The notes under the pieces were generated by a model that saw nothing but the letters and a program-made list of their open reading frames with translations, was not told the origin of the DNA and searched no databases. The translations under genes and the position numbers were made by a program. This document shows, in pieces, positions 1-8,009 of a stretch of 60,971 nt of DNA. Within the stretch, counting starts at the first letter, position 1, and each line of letters begins with the position of its first letter. The stretch is from CAHJWO01 sp964245885. Its GTDB lineage: Bacteria; Verrucomicrobiota; Verrucomicrobiia; Chthoniobacterales; SZAS-18. The stretch covers positions 1 through 60,971 of the forward strand of contig CAXTOX010000008.1 in NCBI GenBank assembly GCA_964245885.1, written 5' to 3'.

Positions 1-55
1 GGTAGAACGGCAGCTTCCCAAGCTGCATACGAGGGTTCGATTCCCTTCACCCGCT
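1..55 (+). tRNA. tRNA-Gly (anticodon CCC), 5' truncated by window edge
   Basis: The anticodon stem GCAGC/GCTGC encloses the loop TTCCCAA, giving anticodon CCC, which reads GGG glycine codons. A T arm with GTTCGATTC and the acceptor strand CACCCGC plus discriminator T follow. The acceptor 5' strand and part of the D arm lie outside the window. CCA is not encoded, since TTC follows the discriminator. Confidence 0.93.
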
Positions 56-146
56 TTCCCTGCCTCTTCGAGAACTACGGTGGTCGCGCCGTGCGGCCAT
101 TTTAGGCTTGCGCCGGTTTGGGGAATGTTCCTAACCTCCCGGCACG

Positions 147-1073
147 GTGTCGAAACTAGCCATTGAAGTGCGTGGGCTGCGGAAGTCGTACGGCGCGAAC
201 GTCGCCGTCAGCGGGATCGACCTCGCTGTCACCGAGGGGGAAGTCTTCGGCCTGCTCGGGCCGAACGGCGCGGGCAAAACTTCCACCATCGAAATCTTGG
301 AAGGCATCCGCCCGCGCTCCGGCGGCGAGGCACTCGTGCTCGGTCTCGATCCGACCGCACAATCCGCCGCGTTGAAGGATCGGATCGGCGTTTGCCTGCA
401 AGACACCAACCTGCCAGCCAACATCCGGATCAGCGAGGCGATGCGGCTTTTCTCCCGGCTGTATTCGCGGGTCACGGACCCCGACAAGCTGTTGGCGCGG
501 GTGGGACTCGCGGACAAAAAGCAGGCTTTCTACCGCACGCTTTCGGGCGGACAAAAACAACGCCTAGCCATCGCGCTCGCCCTGGTCAACGCGCCGCGCC
601 TCGTTTTCTTCGACGAACCCACGACCGGGCTGGACCCGCAGGTACGGCGCGAGATCCACACACTCATCGGCGAACTGCGCACGGAAAATTGCACGGTGCT
701 GCTGACGACCCATTACATTGAGGAGGCTGAACGCCTGTGCAGCCGGGTGGCCATCATGGATCGCGGACGCGTGGTCGCCCAGGGCACCCCGCGGGAAATC
801 CAGGAGAGCACGCTTGGTAAAGCATTGATAGAAGTCCGCTTGAGCGCGCCTGCGCCCGGGGCGGAGACGACCTTCCCGGCGGCGTTCAACGTCGAGCAGC
901 GCGACGGCGGCCGGGAACTGCTCCTCCGCACCAACGAACCGGGCGCGTGCGTCGCGCAGATCGTGCGCTGGTGCGACAATCACGGGTTGGCTCTCGACGA
1001 TATCGCCGTGCGCCGCGCGAGCCTCGAAGATGCTTTCATCGCGCTGACCGGCCGCGCGATCCCGGAATCCTGA
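147..1073 (+). CDS. ABC transporter ATP-binding protein (DrrA/CcmA type)
   Basis: This 308-residue protein is a cytoplasmic ATPase subunit that would power the ABC-2 permease encoded 2 bp downstream. Visible motifs are Walker A GPNGAGKTS (about residues 38-46), Q-loop Gln85, signature LSGGQ (132-136), Walker B LVFFDE (152-157) and the switch His189 in LTTHY. The last ~90 residues form the short accessory domain common in DrrA-type exporters of drugs or lipids. The start is GTG at 147; no in-frame ATG gives a better N-terminus before the LAIEVRGL strand. The DrrA-type ATPase assignment is firm, but the substrate cannot be read from the sequence. The fused amidohydrolase partner is the only hint to it. 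Confidence 0.95.
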   Translation: MSKLAIEVRGLRKSYGANVAVSGIDLAVTEGEVFGLLGPNGAGKTSTIEILEGIRPRSGGEALVLGLDPTAQSAALKDRIGVCLQDTNLPANIRISEAMRLFSRLYSRVTDPDKLLARVGLADKKQAFYRTLSGGQKQRLAIALALVNAPRLVFFDEPTTGLDPQVRREIHTLIGELRTENCTVLLTTHYIEEAERLCSRVAIMDRGRVVAQGTPREIQESTLGKALIEVRLSAPAPGAETTFPAAFNVEQRDGGRELLLRTNEPGACVAQIVRWCDNHGLALDDIAVRRASLEDAFIALTGRAIPES

Positions 1074-1075
1074 CG

Positions 1076-3253
1076 ATGAAAGCTTACCTCGCCCACACGG
1101 AGAACGCGCTCCGGCTGCTGTCCCGCAACAAGACCGCGCTGTTTTTCACGTACCTTTTCCCGCTGTTCTTTTTCTTCATGTTCGCCACGCTGCTCGGCGG
1201 CGCGACGAGCCCGGGCGCAATGCTCCAGGTCATCTCGACGGTGTTGACCATCGGCGTGCTCGGCAGCGGGTTCTTCGGCGCGGGCATCACGCTGGTCCAG
1301 GAACGCGAGGACAACATCCTGCGCCGCTTCAAGGTCACGCCTTCCGGCGCGCTGCCGATGATCTTGGCGGTGTTGACTTCCGGCCTGGTCGCCTACCTGC
1401 CGCTGGTCGCGGTGATCGTCGGACTGGCCCGTGGNNNNNNNNNNGGGTGGCTCCACGTCGCGGTGCCCGCCCGCCTCGTGGATGTGGTGATCTTCTCGGC
1501 CGTCGGCTTGGTGGCATTTCGCGGGATGGGTGTGCTCATCGCCTGCGTGGTCCGTTCGACGCAGGAATGCACGACCATCATCAACGTCATCTACCTGCCC
1601 ATGCTGATGCTCAGCGGGGCGATGCTGCCGCTCCAGTTCCTGCCGCCCGCGCTCCAAAAACTGACCGGCTTTTTACCCTCCTATTATCTGTTCAGCGGGA
1701 TGCAGTCCATGCTCCTCAACGGACAAGGGCTGGCTCAAACGGTCTGGGAAACGCTCGCGCTGCTGCTGACCGCCGCGACGACGAGTTTCCTCGCGCTCAA
1801 GCTGTTTCGTTGGGACCGGGACGACGTGATTTCCGGTCGCGCGAAGTGGTGGTTCCTCGCCGGTCTCGCGCCGTTTCTCCTGCTCGGCCTGACGCGCCTC
1901 AACAACCAGGCGCGGCTCGACGAGGCCCGGATGCAGCGCCGCGCGGAACGGCGCAACCACACGTTCGTCGTGGAAAACGTGCGCGTGTTCATCGGCGACG
2001 GCCGTGTGATCGAGCACGGACGCGTCTTCGTGAAAAGCGGCCGGATCGTCGAGGTCAGCGAGCAGGGCACGCAGCCCGCGCCGCCCGACGCCGAGATGAT
2101 CAACGGCGCGGGCAAAACGCTGCTGCCGGGGTTGATCGACATGCACGTCCACCTCGGGGCTTCCGGGTTCATCGACCAGGACGCCGGTGAGACGAAAGCC
2201 GAGGACCACCGCCTGATGGATTATCTGTATTGCGGGGTGACGGCCGTGCGCAGCGTGGGGGACTGGCTCGACCGTTCCTTGGCGGCCAAGCGGCGCGTGG
2301 CAGACGGCCGGCTGCTGGGCGCGGAGTTGTTCGTCGACGGGCCGCTGTTCACCGCGGAAGGCGGGCACGGGACGGAATATCTCCAGTACATGCCCGAGAC
2401 GATGCGCGGGAAAGCCCGCGAGGAATTTTTGCGGATTCCCAAGGACCCGGCCGATGCGGAGACCATGGTCGGCGACCTCCAGCGCGCGGGCGTCGACGGC
2501 ATCAAGGCCATCCTGCAAGGCGATTTCGGCCACGTGCACTTCGTCCGGCTGGAGCGACCCAACTATGAGGCGGTCGCGCATGCGGCGCACGCGAACGGCT
2601 TGCCGCTGGCGACGCACACAAACTCCGTGCAGGACGTGGAAGACGCCATCGCGGCGGGCAGCGACTCCATTGAGCATGGCGCGTTGACCGACCGACTCCC
2701 GTCGGCGGACCTGACGGCGATGCGCGACAAGGGGCTTGCCTACGATCCGACGCTCTCGGTCGTGGGGGTGTTCAGCGGGAAGGTCGCGCCGGACTCTTCC
2801 TTGCTGCAAGAGATCGCGCCGCCCGACAAATTGAAGGCGCTCACCGACAAGGCCCGCGATCAACAGCCTTTTCCGAAAGCCGCAGACAACGGGGCGAACG
2901 CCACGGCGAACCTCCTCGCGGCTTGGCAGGCGGGTGTGACCCTGATCGCCGGTTCGGATGCTGGCAACCCGTCGATCATCCACGGGCCGACGGTGCAGCG
3001 TGAACTCGCGTTGTGGGTCGAAGCGGGGATTCCGCCGGCGGTGGCCCTGCAAGCGGCCACCGGGCAGGCGGCAAAGGCGTTGCGCGCGGAGGACCGCATC
3101 GGATTGATCGCCCCGGACCATCAGGCGACTTTCATCATTGTGGAAGGCGACCCGGCGGCGGACATCCATGCCCTGGAGCGGGTCAACACGGTCGTTTTCC
3201 GTGGCGAAACCGTGGACCGTGAAGCGTTGCTGAAGGCGGCGAAGGAACCCTGA
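1076..3253 (+). CDS. ABC-2 permease fused to a metal-dependent amidohydrolase
   Basis: About 725 residues in one frame. Residues 1 to ~245 read as an ABC-2 (DrrB-like) permease with six hydrophobic segments. The linker contains an extra hydrophobic stretch (WFLAGLAPFLLLGLTRL, ~257-273). From ~290 on it is an imidazolonepropionase/Xaa-Pro-dipeptidase-like amidohydrolase with a full set of candidate metal ligands: HVH (357, 359), Lys477 in DGIKAI, His514 in THTN, His534 in EHG and Asp628 in GSDAG. If the permease has the usual six-segment topology with both ends inside, the seventh segment places the hydrolase outside the cytoplasmic membrane. A 10-N gap lies in the permease half, but the permease-hydrolase junction is ungapped. 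ATG286 could start a free hydrolase internally, yet no stop codon separates the two parts. The substrate is unknown. Confidence 0.88.
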   Translation: MKAYLAHTENALRLLSRNKTALFFTYLFPLFFFFMFATLLGGATSPGAMLQVISTVLTIGVLGSGFFGAGITLVQEREDNILRRFKVTPSGALPMILAVLTSGLVAYLPLVAVIVGLARXXXXGWLHVAVPARLVDVVIFSAVGLVAFRGMGVLIACVVRSTQECTTIINVIYLPMLMLSGAMLPLQFLPPALQKLTGFLPSYYLFSGMQSMLLNGQGLAQTVWETLALLLTAATTSFLALKLFRWDRDDVISGRAKWWFLAGLAPFLLLGLTRLNNQARLDEARMQRRAERRNHTFVVENVRVFIGDGRVIEHGRVFVKSGRIVEVSEQGTQPAPPDAEMINGAGKTLLPGLIDMHVHLGASGFIDQDAGETKAEDHRLMDYLYCGVTAVRSVGDWLDRSLAAKRRVADGRLLGAELFVDGPLFTAEGGHGTEYLQYMPETMRGKAREEFLRIPKDPADAETMVGDLQRAGVDGIKAILQGDFGHVHFVRLERPNYEAVAHAAHANGLPLATHTNSVQDVEDAIAAGSDSIEHGALTDRLPSADLTAMRDKGLAYDPTLSVVGVFSGKVAPDSSLLQEIAPPDKLKALTDKARDQQPFPKAADNGANATANLLAAWQAGVTLIAGSDAGNPSIIHGPTVQRELALWVEAGIPPAVALQAATGQAAKALRAEDRIGLIAPDHQATFIIVEGDPAADIHALERVNTVVFRGETVDREALLKAAKEP
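1435..1444. other. Assembly gap (10 N) inside the ABC-2 permease
   Basis: Ten N in the membrane part of the permease. The same reading frame continues on both sides with the nominal length. The other two gaps in this window do not have their nominal size, so the true length here is probably unknown and a few residues of a membrane segment may be missing. Confidence 0.95.
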
Positions 3254-3266
3254 AAGGGAGTAGGGT

Positions 3267-3361
3267 CCACAGATTACGCAGATTGAAGAGAGGAATAGAA
3301 TGGGTAGAGGTCCTTTCCTTCCCCGCTTCTTCCAATCTGCGTAAATCTGCGTAATCCGTGG
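3267..3361. repeat. Inverted repeat with ATTACGCAGATT arms
   Basis: The left arm CCACAGATTACGCAGATTG (3267-3285) is complementary to the right arm at 3333-3361, which carries an extra direct copy of the AATCTGCGTA unit. The ~47-nt loop is purine-rich then pyrimidine-rich and can extend the stem. It lies between the convergent ends of the permease-hydrolase and the next gene. I recognise this motif as one seen between genes in several environmental phyla, where it creates false proteins with ITQIYAD-like text. It could also act as a bidirectional terminator. Confidence 0.75.
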
Positions 3362-3387
3362 ATAGATTTCTGAACGTTCCCCGGCGT

Positions 3388-4341
3388 TCAAGGTGCGACG
3401 ATCCGCCTCAGGCCAAAACGTTCGTAGTGCCGCGGCCGACGCGACGCTTTCCAGAACTCCGGGTAAAAAGCGACCCAGCGCGCGTGGTCCCACTCGGCCC
3501 AGTTGATTTCACGCTTCACCCACCAGGTGCGCAAATGGGTTAGCCGCCACCACGCGAGGCGAAGTAGCGCCTTCAGCCACCGCAACAAAGGCCAGCGGAG
3601 CCGCCGATGTTCCCAATGGTGCCACACGTACGCAAGCGACCGGCCGGCGCGTTGCGCGATGAACAGCATGCTCGTTCGGTTGAGCCGCGAAACGTCGAAA
3701 TGGTGCTCGACCATGACGTTGAGCTTCGGCTGCAGCCAGTAACCGGCCTGGAGCAATTGGTGGGCGAACGGCGCGTCATCTTCGAACCCCAGCGCCCCGG
3801 GGCCGAGCGCGACATCGAAGCATCCCACCTTTTCGAGCACGCGCCGCGCGAACGCCATGTTCGCGCCGACCAGCTTCCCCGGGTTCCGCGCATCGAGTTG
3901 GTCCGTGCTGGCCAGGCGGGTGATAAAGAACCCCTGGTTAAACCAGGACCGCTCCAGTTTCGGCGCGATCCGAACGCCACCGGCCACGGCGTCGGCCTCA
4001 TCGCGCAAGATCGGGTTGCCCATTTCAGTAACCCAATCGACAGGCGGTCGCACGTCGTCGTCCGTGAAGAGAATCACCTCGCCGCGCGCTTCTCTCAGAC
4101 CTTGGTTGAGCGCGTGGCACTTTCCGGCCGTAGGCTCGAACAGGTAACGCACGGTCATCTGCGGCACCGCCGCTTCCTCGACGACCTGGCGGGCATGGTC
4201 GGTCGACCCTTTGTCGATGACGAGAAGTTCGGTCGGATGATCCGCCGGGATCGTGCACCGCGCCATGGCCCGCAGCGTCTCGCGCAAACTATCCGCGCGG
4301 TTGTGCGTGCAAATGATGATCGAGGCGACAAAGGAACCCAT
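3388..4341 (-). CDS. Family 2 glycosyltransferase
   Basis: This 317-residue protein has a GT-A fold: the first strand SFVASIIICTHNRADSL at the N-terminus, then LFTDDDV with the DDD metal/nucleotide motif at residues 94-96, and a later GFEDDAPF segment resembling the ED base region. It probably transfers a sugar from a nucleotide donor to a surface glycan or lipid. ATG at 4341 is chosen because the conserved first strand begins 5 residues later; longer starts run into the tRNA-Pro region. The C-terminal ~100 residues are rich in Trp and Arg, suggesting membrane association. It stands alone between the repeat and the tRNA, with no operon partner. Acceptor and donor are not identifiable. Confidence 0.88.
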   Translation of the reverse strand: MGSFVASIIICTHNRADSLRETLRAMARCTIPADHPTELLVIDKGSTDHARQVVEEAAVPQMTVRYLFEPTAGKCHALNQGLREARGEVILFTDDDVRPPVDWVTEMGNPILRDEADAVAGGVRIAPKLERSWFNQGFFITRLASTDQLDARNPGKLVGANMAFARRVLEKVGCFDVALGPGALGFEDDAPFAHQLLQAGYWLQPKLNVMVEHHFDVSRLNRTSMLFIAQRAGRSLAYVWHHWEHRRLRWPLLRWLKALLRLAWWRLTHLRTWWVKREINWAEWDHARWVAFYPEFWKASRRPRHYERFGLRRIVAP

Positions 4342-4404
4342 GCTCAAACCCGGATGGTCCGACCGATCACGCCATACCGTGCAGTTCCCCGTCAACGTGA
4401 AAAG

Positions 4405-4481
4405 TGGTCGGGCTGGTGGGATTCGAACCCACGGCCTCTGCGACCCGAACGCAGCGCTCTACCAAGCTGAGCCACAGCCCG
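4405..4481 (-). tRNA. tRNA-Pro (anticodon CGG)
   Basis: On the minus strand the sequence folds as a standard tRNA: acceptor CGGGCTG/CAGCCCG, D-loop with AGCTTGGTAGAG, anticodon stem CTGCG/CGCAG around TTCGGGT (anticodon CGG), and T arm GTGGGTTCGAATCCCAC. The 3' ACCA is encoded (4405-4408 on the plus strand read TGGT). It decodes CCG proline codons. Confidence 0.97.
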
Positions 4482-4555
4482 AAACTTTCTCTAACGAGCA
4501 AAACGCCCGCTGGGCGTTATTATGGCGCGAATCGGCCGGATGACAAGCGACATTC

Positions 4556-5764
4556 TCACTCCGTGCGCCGAAAGGCTGCCACCGCCGCCAGATCGTCGGC
4601 AAAAGGCTGGCCGCCGGAATATTCGTGCAGGCAGCCGAGCACGTGGGTCAGTAGCCCGCTGGCCGCTCCGGTGCCGCGCGCCGCGACGTTGGCAAGGAGC
4701 GGGGTGTCGCGGACACACTGCTCGAACGCGCCGAATTCCATCCGGGCACCCTCCGCGGCCACCACGTCGTAGAAGCCATCCGTGAACAGGAAGAACCCGT
4801 CTCCGGGGGCGAGTTGCACGCTGCTCTCCTCGGCGGCGAGATCCGCTTGCAGACCCAGGGGCGGGCATTGGGACCGGAAGGCTTCCACGTTGCCCTTGCC
4901 CGTGCGTGCCACGAGCAGCGGGGGATGACCCGCACCGGCCATCGTCAACGCGCCGGTGCCAGGGTCGAGCGCGATGCCCATGGCGGTCAACATCGAACGG
5001 CCCTTGAAGCTGGCGCGGAAATCCGTGTTCACCAGCCGCAAAATCTCGGCCGGCGACGCGCTCAGCGCCGCCGCGTGGCGGAACAGCAGCTTGGCCAACG
5101 CGGTCAGAAGCGCCGCCGACGCCCCGTGGCCGGTGGCATCGGCGATCCAGAAGAAAAGCCTCCCGTCCGGCAGCCGCAGCCAGTCGTAGATGTCGCCGCC
5201 CACCTGGATCACCGGCTGATAGTGCGCCGCCAGATCCCAGCCGGGCAAGACGGGGAGCGACTGGGGGATGATGGTCTGCTGGGTGGCGCGCGCGGCTTCC
5301 AGGTCGCGTTCGAGGTCGGCGCGCCAGTCGGCGAGTTCCTGGTTCTGGCGTTCGAGCTGGCGGCGCAGGGCGTGGAGGCGGAGCTGCGTGTTGATGCGCG
5401 CCTGGAGGACGGCGGCGTTGACCGGCTTGGTCACGAAATCGCTCGCGCCGGCTTCGAGGCAGCGCACCTCCTGTTCGTCGCCGACCATGCCGGTGAGCAT
5501 GATGACGGGCAGTTGCGCCACGGCGGGGTCCGCGTGGGCGCGCAGGCGTTCGCAGACCTCCGCGCCGTTGATGCCGCCGGGCATGGCGTAGTCGAGCAGC
5601 ACGAGCGCGGGCAAGCTTTGGCTGATGGCCGCGAGCGCCTCGTAGCCGCCGCTGGCCTGGCGGCAGGTGTGGCCGGCGGTCTCGAGCGTCCGCGCGAGGA
5701 TGGCGCGGCTGATGCGCTCGTCATCCACGACGAGAATGTCGGCGGATGGCTCGGCGGCGTTCAT
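4556..5764 (-). CDS. Response regulator with PP2C-type (RsbU-like) phosphatase output
   Basis: This 402-residue cytoplasmic protein has a receiver domain in residues 1-125 (acidic pair Asp14/Asp15, phospho-acceptor Asp58 in LVLLDYAMPG, Thr91, Lys113), a coiled-coil linker rich in Glu, Arg and Gln (125-165), and a SpoIIE/RsbU phosphatase domain with VGGDIYDW (Asp191), ADATGHG (Asp209) and late LFTDGFYD. Such proteins dephosphorylate anti-sigma-factor antagonists after phosphorylation by a histidine kinase. No kinase, antagonist or anti-sigma gene lies next to it, so its partners are elsewhere. Start ATG at 5764 precedes AEPSADILVVDDE directly; longer in-frame starts have no family support. Confidence 0.92.
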   Translation of the reverse strand: MNAAEPSADILVVDDERISRAILARTLETAGHTCRQASGGYEALAAISQSLPALVLLDYAMPGGINGAEVCERLRAHADPAVAQLPVIMLTGMVGDEQEVRCLEAGASDFVTKPVNAAVLQARINTQLRLHALRRQLERQNQELADWRADLERDLEAARATQQTIIPQSLPVLPGWDLAAHYQPVIQVGGDIYDWLRLPDGRLFFWIADATGHGASAALLTALAKLLFRHAAALSASPAEILRLVNTDFRASFKGRSMLTAMGIALDPGTGALTMAGAGHPPLLVARTGKGNVEAFRSQCPPLGLQADLAAEESSVQLAPGDGFFLFTDGFYDVVAAEGARMEFGAFEQCVRDTPLLANVAARGTGAASGLLTHVLGCLHEYSGGQPFADDLAAVAAFRRTE

Positions 5765-5931
5765 GGACGGTGGGGGGCCGATCTGCGGACGCGGGTGGTT
5801 TTCGCTTGCCCGCTCCGGCGAGGCAATAAAGGATTGCCAGCAGCAGGGCAATGCGATAATAAAGCCGTCGCCCGCCAACGCAACCTGAACCCGTCGGGAC
5901 CGCCTGTTTTTCCCACCTACCTTTCACCGTT

Positions 5932-6324
5932 ATGATGCTGACCCGTTCCCTGTCGGTCGTGCTCGCCTGCCTGGGCCTGTTCGCCCTGACCGCCTGCCTC
6001 CACAACGACGACGAAACCCCGGCCCCCGTCGTCACCCACGCGATTCCCAAGCCCAAGGCCACGCCGACGCCGCCCACCGACCAGGAAGTCGCCGAGGCCA
6101 CCCCGCCGCCCACGCCCAAGCCGAAGGTCGAGGTGCCCGCGAGCACCGGCGGTCCCACGCCGATCCCGCACGGCGATTATCCCTATGGCTCTCCGGTGCA
6201 GGGCAAGCCGGGCTACGTGACGAGTCCTTACGCGCAGGACGCCGGGTACGTGGACGTGCATGGGTTTGCGCCGGGCCAGGAAGTGCGCTGCCCGTACACG
6301 CAGAAGATTTTTCTCGTTCCTTGA
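5932..6324 (+). CDS. Small proline-rich lipoprotein
   Basis: This 130-residue protein starts with a clear lipoprotein signal: charged start, hydrophobic VVLACLGLFAL and lipobox LTAC with Cys22. A Pro/Thr/Lys-rich spacer (~30-80) follows. The C-terminal ~45 residues (PYGSPVQGKPGYVTSPY, then DVHGFAPGQEVRCPYTQKIF) look conserved and end with a CPYTxKIF tail that I associate with short Verrucomicrobiota lipoproteins. Function is unknown; an outer-membrane-anchored cell-wall or spacer role is possible. Either of two adjacent ATGs (5932, 5935) may be used. It is divergent from the PP2C regulator and has an imperfect hairpin just after its stop. Confidence 0.85.
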   Translation: MMLTRSLSVVLACLGLFALTACLHNDDETPAPVVTHAIPKPKATPTPPTDQEVAEATPPPTPKPKVEVPASTGGPTPIPHGDYPYGSPVQGKPGYVTSPYAQDAGYVDVHGFAPGQEVRCPYTQKIFLVP

Positions 6325-6372
6325 CCTGCTTGTATCCGGGGATCGGGAGCATCCCGGTGGATGCAAGGCAGG
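6325..6372 (+). terminator. Possible hairpin terminator after the lipoprotein gene
   Basis: Starting at the base after the stop, CCTGCTTGTATCC (6325-6337) pairs with GGATGCAAGGCAGG (6359-6372) with one bulge and wobble pairs. An inner GGGAT/ATCCC stem is stacked above. There is no T tract, so intrinsic termination is only likely, not sure. The remaining ~165 bases before aroA hold no gene. They contain a short GTCGGC/GCCGAC hairpin near 6499-6516, just upstream of the aroA ribosome binding site. Confidence 0.4.
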
Positions 6373-6538
6373 CAGCCAGCGTCTGTTTTGGAGCGGTGCG
6401 GCCGGGGGAGTTGCACCGCCGGTTCGCGTTGCCCGGCGGGCGTGGCAGTGAACTTTTGGGAAATCTGCGGCTTGGCTAGCCTCGAAGCAATTTAATCGTC
6501 GGCCGAAGAGCCGACCAACATTTTCAACAGGACCGTGC

Positions 6539-7993
6539 GTGAGAAAAGATAAAACCTCCGAACTGCGGGTCAGGCACGTCCCGCTCATCCGTGCCGAAAT
6601 CAAGGTGCCGGGTGACAAGAGCATTTCTCATCGGGCGGCGATGTTTGCGAGTCTGAGCAACGGGGTGTGCGTGCTCCACGATTTCGGACCGGGAGAGGAT
6701 TGTCAGCGGACGGTTGCGGCGATGCGGACTTTGGGGGTGCAGATCGACCAACCCGAGGCGGAGCCAACCACGCTGATCGTACACGGCCGTTACCGGCAGC
6801 TCAGCGCGCCGCAGGGCGACATCGACTGCGGCAACTCCGGCACGACGATGCGGCTCCTCGCCGGGATGCTTGCCGGGCAGCCCTTCCGCTCGCGGTTGAC
6901 GGGCGACGCCTCGCTCTCCGGCCGGCCGATGGGCCGCGTCATCCGCCCGCTGACGGAGATGGGCGCGCGGATCACTTCCGAAGGGGCTTCGGAGAACTGC
7001 GCGCCGCTCGTCATTGAGGGCGGGCCGCTCCACGGCATCGACTACCACCTGCCGATGGCCAGTGCGCAGGTGAAGAGCGCGGTGCTCCTCGCCGGCCTCT
7101 ACGCCAGCGGGGAAACCAGCGTGACGGACCCCGGCCAGAGCCGCGACCACACCGAGCGGCTGCTGCGGTACTTCCTCGTGGACGTGCACGGTTCCGAGGA
7201 ACGGCCGGCCGAGGGCGAGCCTAACAAACTCACGATCCGCGGCGGCCAGATGCCCGAATCGCGCAACTTCACCGTGCCGGGCGACATCTCCAGCGCGGCC
7301 TTCTGGCTGGCCGCCGCCGCCGCGCAGCCGGGTGCGCGCCTGCTCGTCAAAAACGTGGGCCTCAACGACACGCGCACCGGGGTGCTTTCCGTGTTGCTGC
7401 GGATGGGCGCGCACGTCCACGAGGTCATCGAGGACATCACGCAGATCGAACCCACCGGCACCGTCGAGGTGCAGGGGGCACGGCTGCACGGGACCGTCAT
7501 CGAAGGCAAGGAAATCCCCAACGTCATCGACGAAATCCCGATTCTGGCGGTACTCGGCACCCTCGCCGCCGGCCAGACCGTCATCCGCAACGCCGCCGAA
7601 CTACGCGTCAAGGAAACCGACCGACTCAAGGCCCTCGCCACGAACCTCAAGGCGATGGGCGCAGAGGTTTACGAGACGCCCGACGGCCTGACCATCACCG
7701 GCGGTCGTCCGCTGCACGGTGCGCGTCTACAAAGTTTCGGGGATCACCGCATCGCCATGGCGTTCGCCATCGCGGGGTTGTTTGCCGAAGGGGAAACGGT
7801 CATCGAGGACTGTGAGTGCATCGACACGTCGTACCCCGGGTTTGCGGATACGCTGGGCCAGATCGTCGCGTCTTCGACCAGCGGTCAGCCCTCCACGGTG
7901 GTCCTCTCGGACGCGAGCCAGTTTTTGCCCGAAGCCGACACCGGCAAGCGCAAGCGCCGCGCGCGTGCCCCGCGCGCTTCCACCGACGAGTAA
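6539..7993 (+). CDS. aroA: 3-phosphoshikimate 1-carboxyvinyltransferase (EPSP synthase)
   Basis: This enzyme transfers the enolpyruvyl group of PEP to shikimate 3-phosphate, step six of the cytoplasmic shikimate pathway. The N-terminal VPGDKSISHR (Lys27, Ser28, Arg32) binds substrate. DCGNSGTTMRLL (~96-107) is the PEP loop with the Gly found in the common glyphosate-sensitive form. IDEIPILAV carries the catalytic Asp, and RVKETDRL and GDHRIAMAF are also present. At 484 residues it is ~40 longer than usual; the extra tail is a basic segment (KRKRRARAPR) with no known role. Start GTG 6539 follows CAGGA at ~7 nt spacing. cmk follows after ~16 bp, as often seen for aroA-cmk pairs. Confidence 0.97.
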   Translation: MRKDKTSELRVRHVPLIRAEIKVPGDKSISHRAAMFASLSNGVCVLHDFGPGEDCQRTVAAMRTLGVQIDQPEAEPTTLIVHGRYRQLSAPQGDIDCGNSGTTMRLLAGMLAGQPFRSRLTGDASLSGRPMGRVIRPLTEMGARITSEGASENCAPLVIEGGPLHGIDYHLPMASAQVKSAVLLAGLYASGETSVTDPGQSRDHTERLLRYFLVDVHGSEERPAEGEPNKLTIRGGQMPESRNFTVPGDISSAAFWLAAAAAQPGARLLVKNVGLNDTRTGVLSVLLRMGAHVHEVIEDITQIEPTGTVEVQGARLHGTVIEGKEIPNVIDEIPILAVLGTLAAGQTVIRNAAELRVKETDRLKALATNLKAMGAEVYETPDGLTITGGRPLHGARLQSFGDHRIAMAFAIAGLFAEGETVIEDCECIDTSYPGFADTLGQIVASSTSGQPSTVVLSDASQFLPEADTGKRKRRARAPRASTDE

Positions 7994-8009
7994 CCCTCCC
8001 CTTCCTGCC

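Noticed and set aside
1673..3493. Long minus-strand open frame of ~606 codons opposite the amidohydrolase
   Set aside because: It is Arg/His-rich shadow text opposite a clear enzyme, has no motif, and runs through the ATTACGCAGATT palindrome, which yields the typical false ITQIYAD-like stretch.
5834..5860. Possible promoter TTGCCA...GATAAT before the lipoprotein gene
   Set aside because: Spacing is only 15 bases and the match is partial, so it is not reported as a feature.
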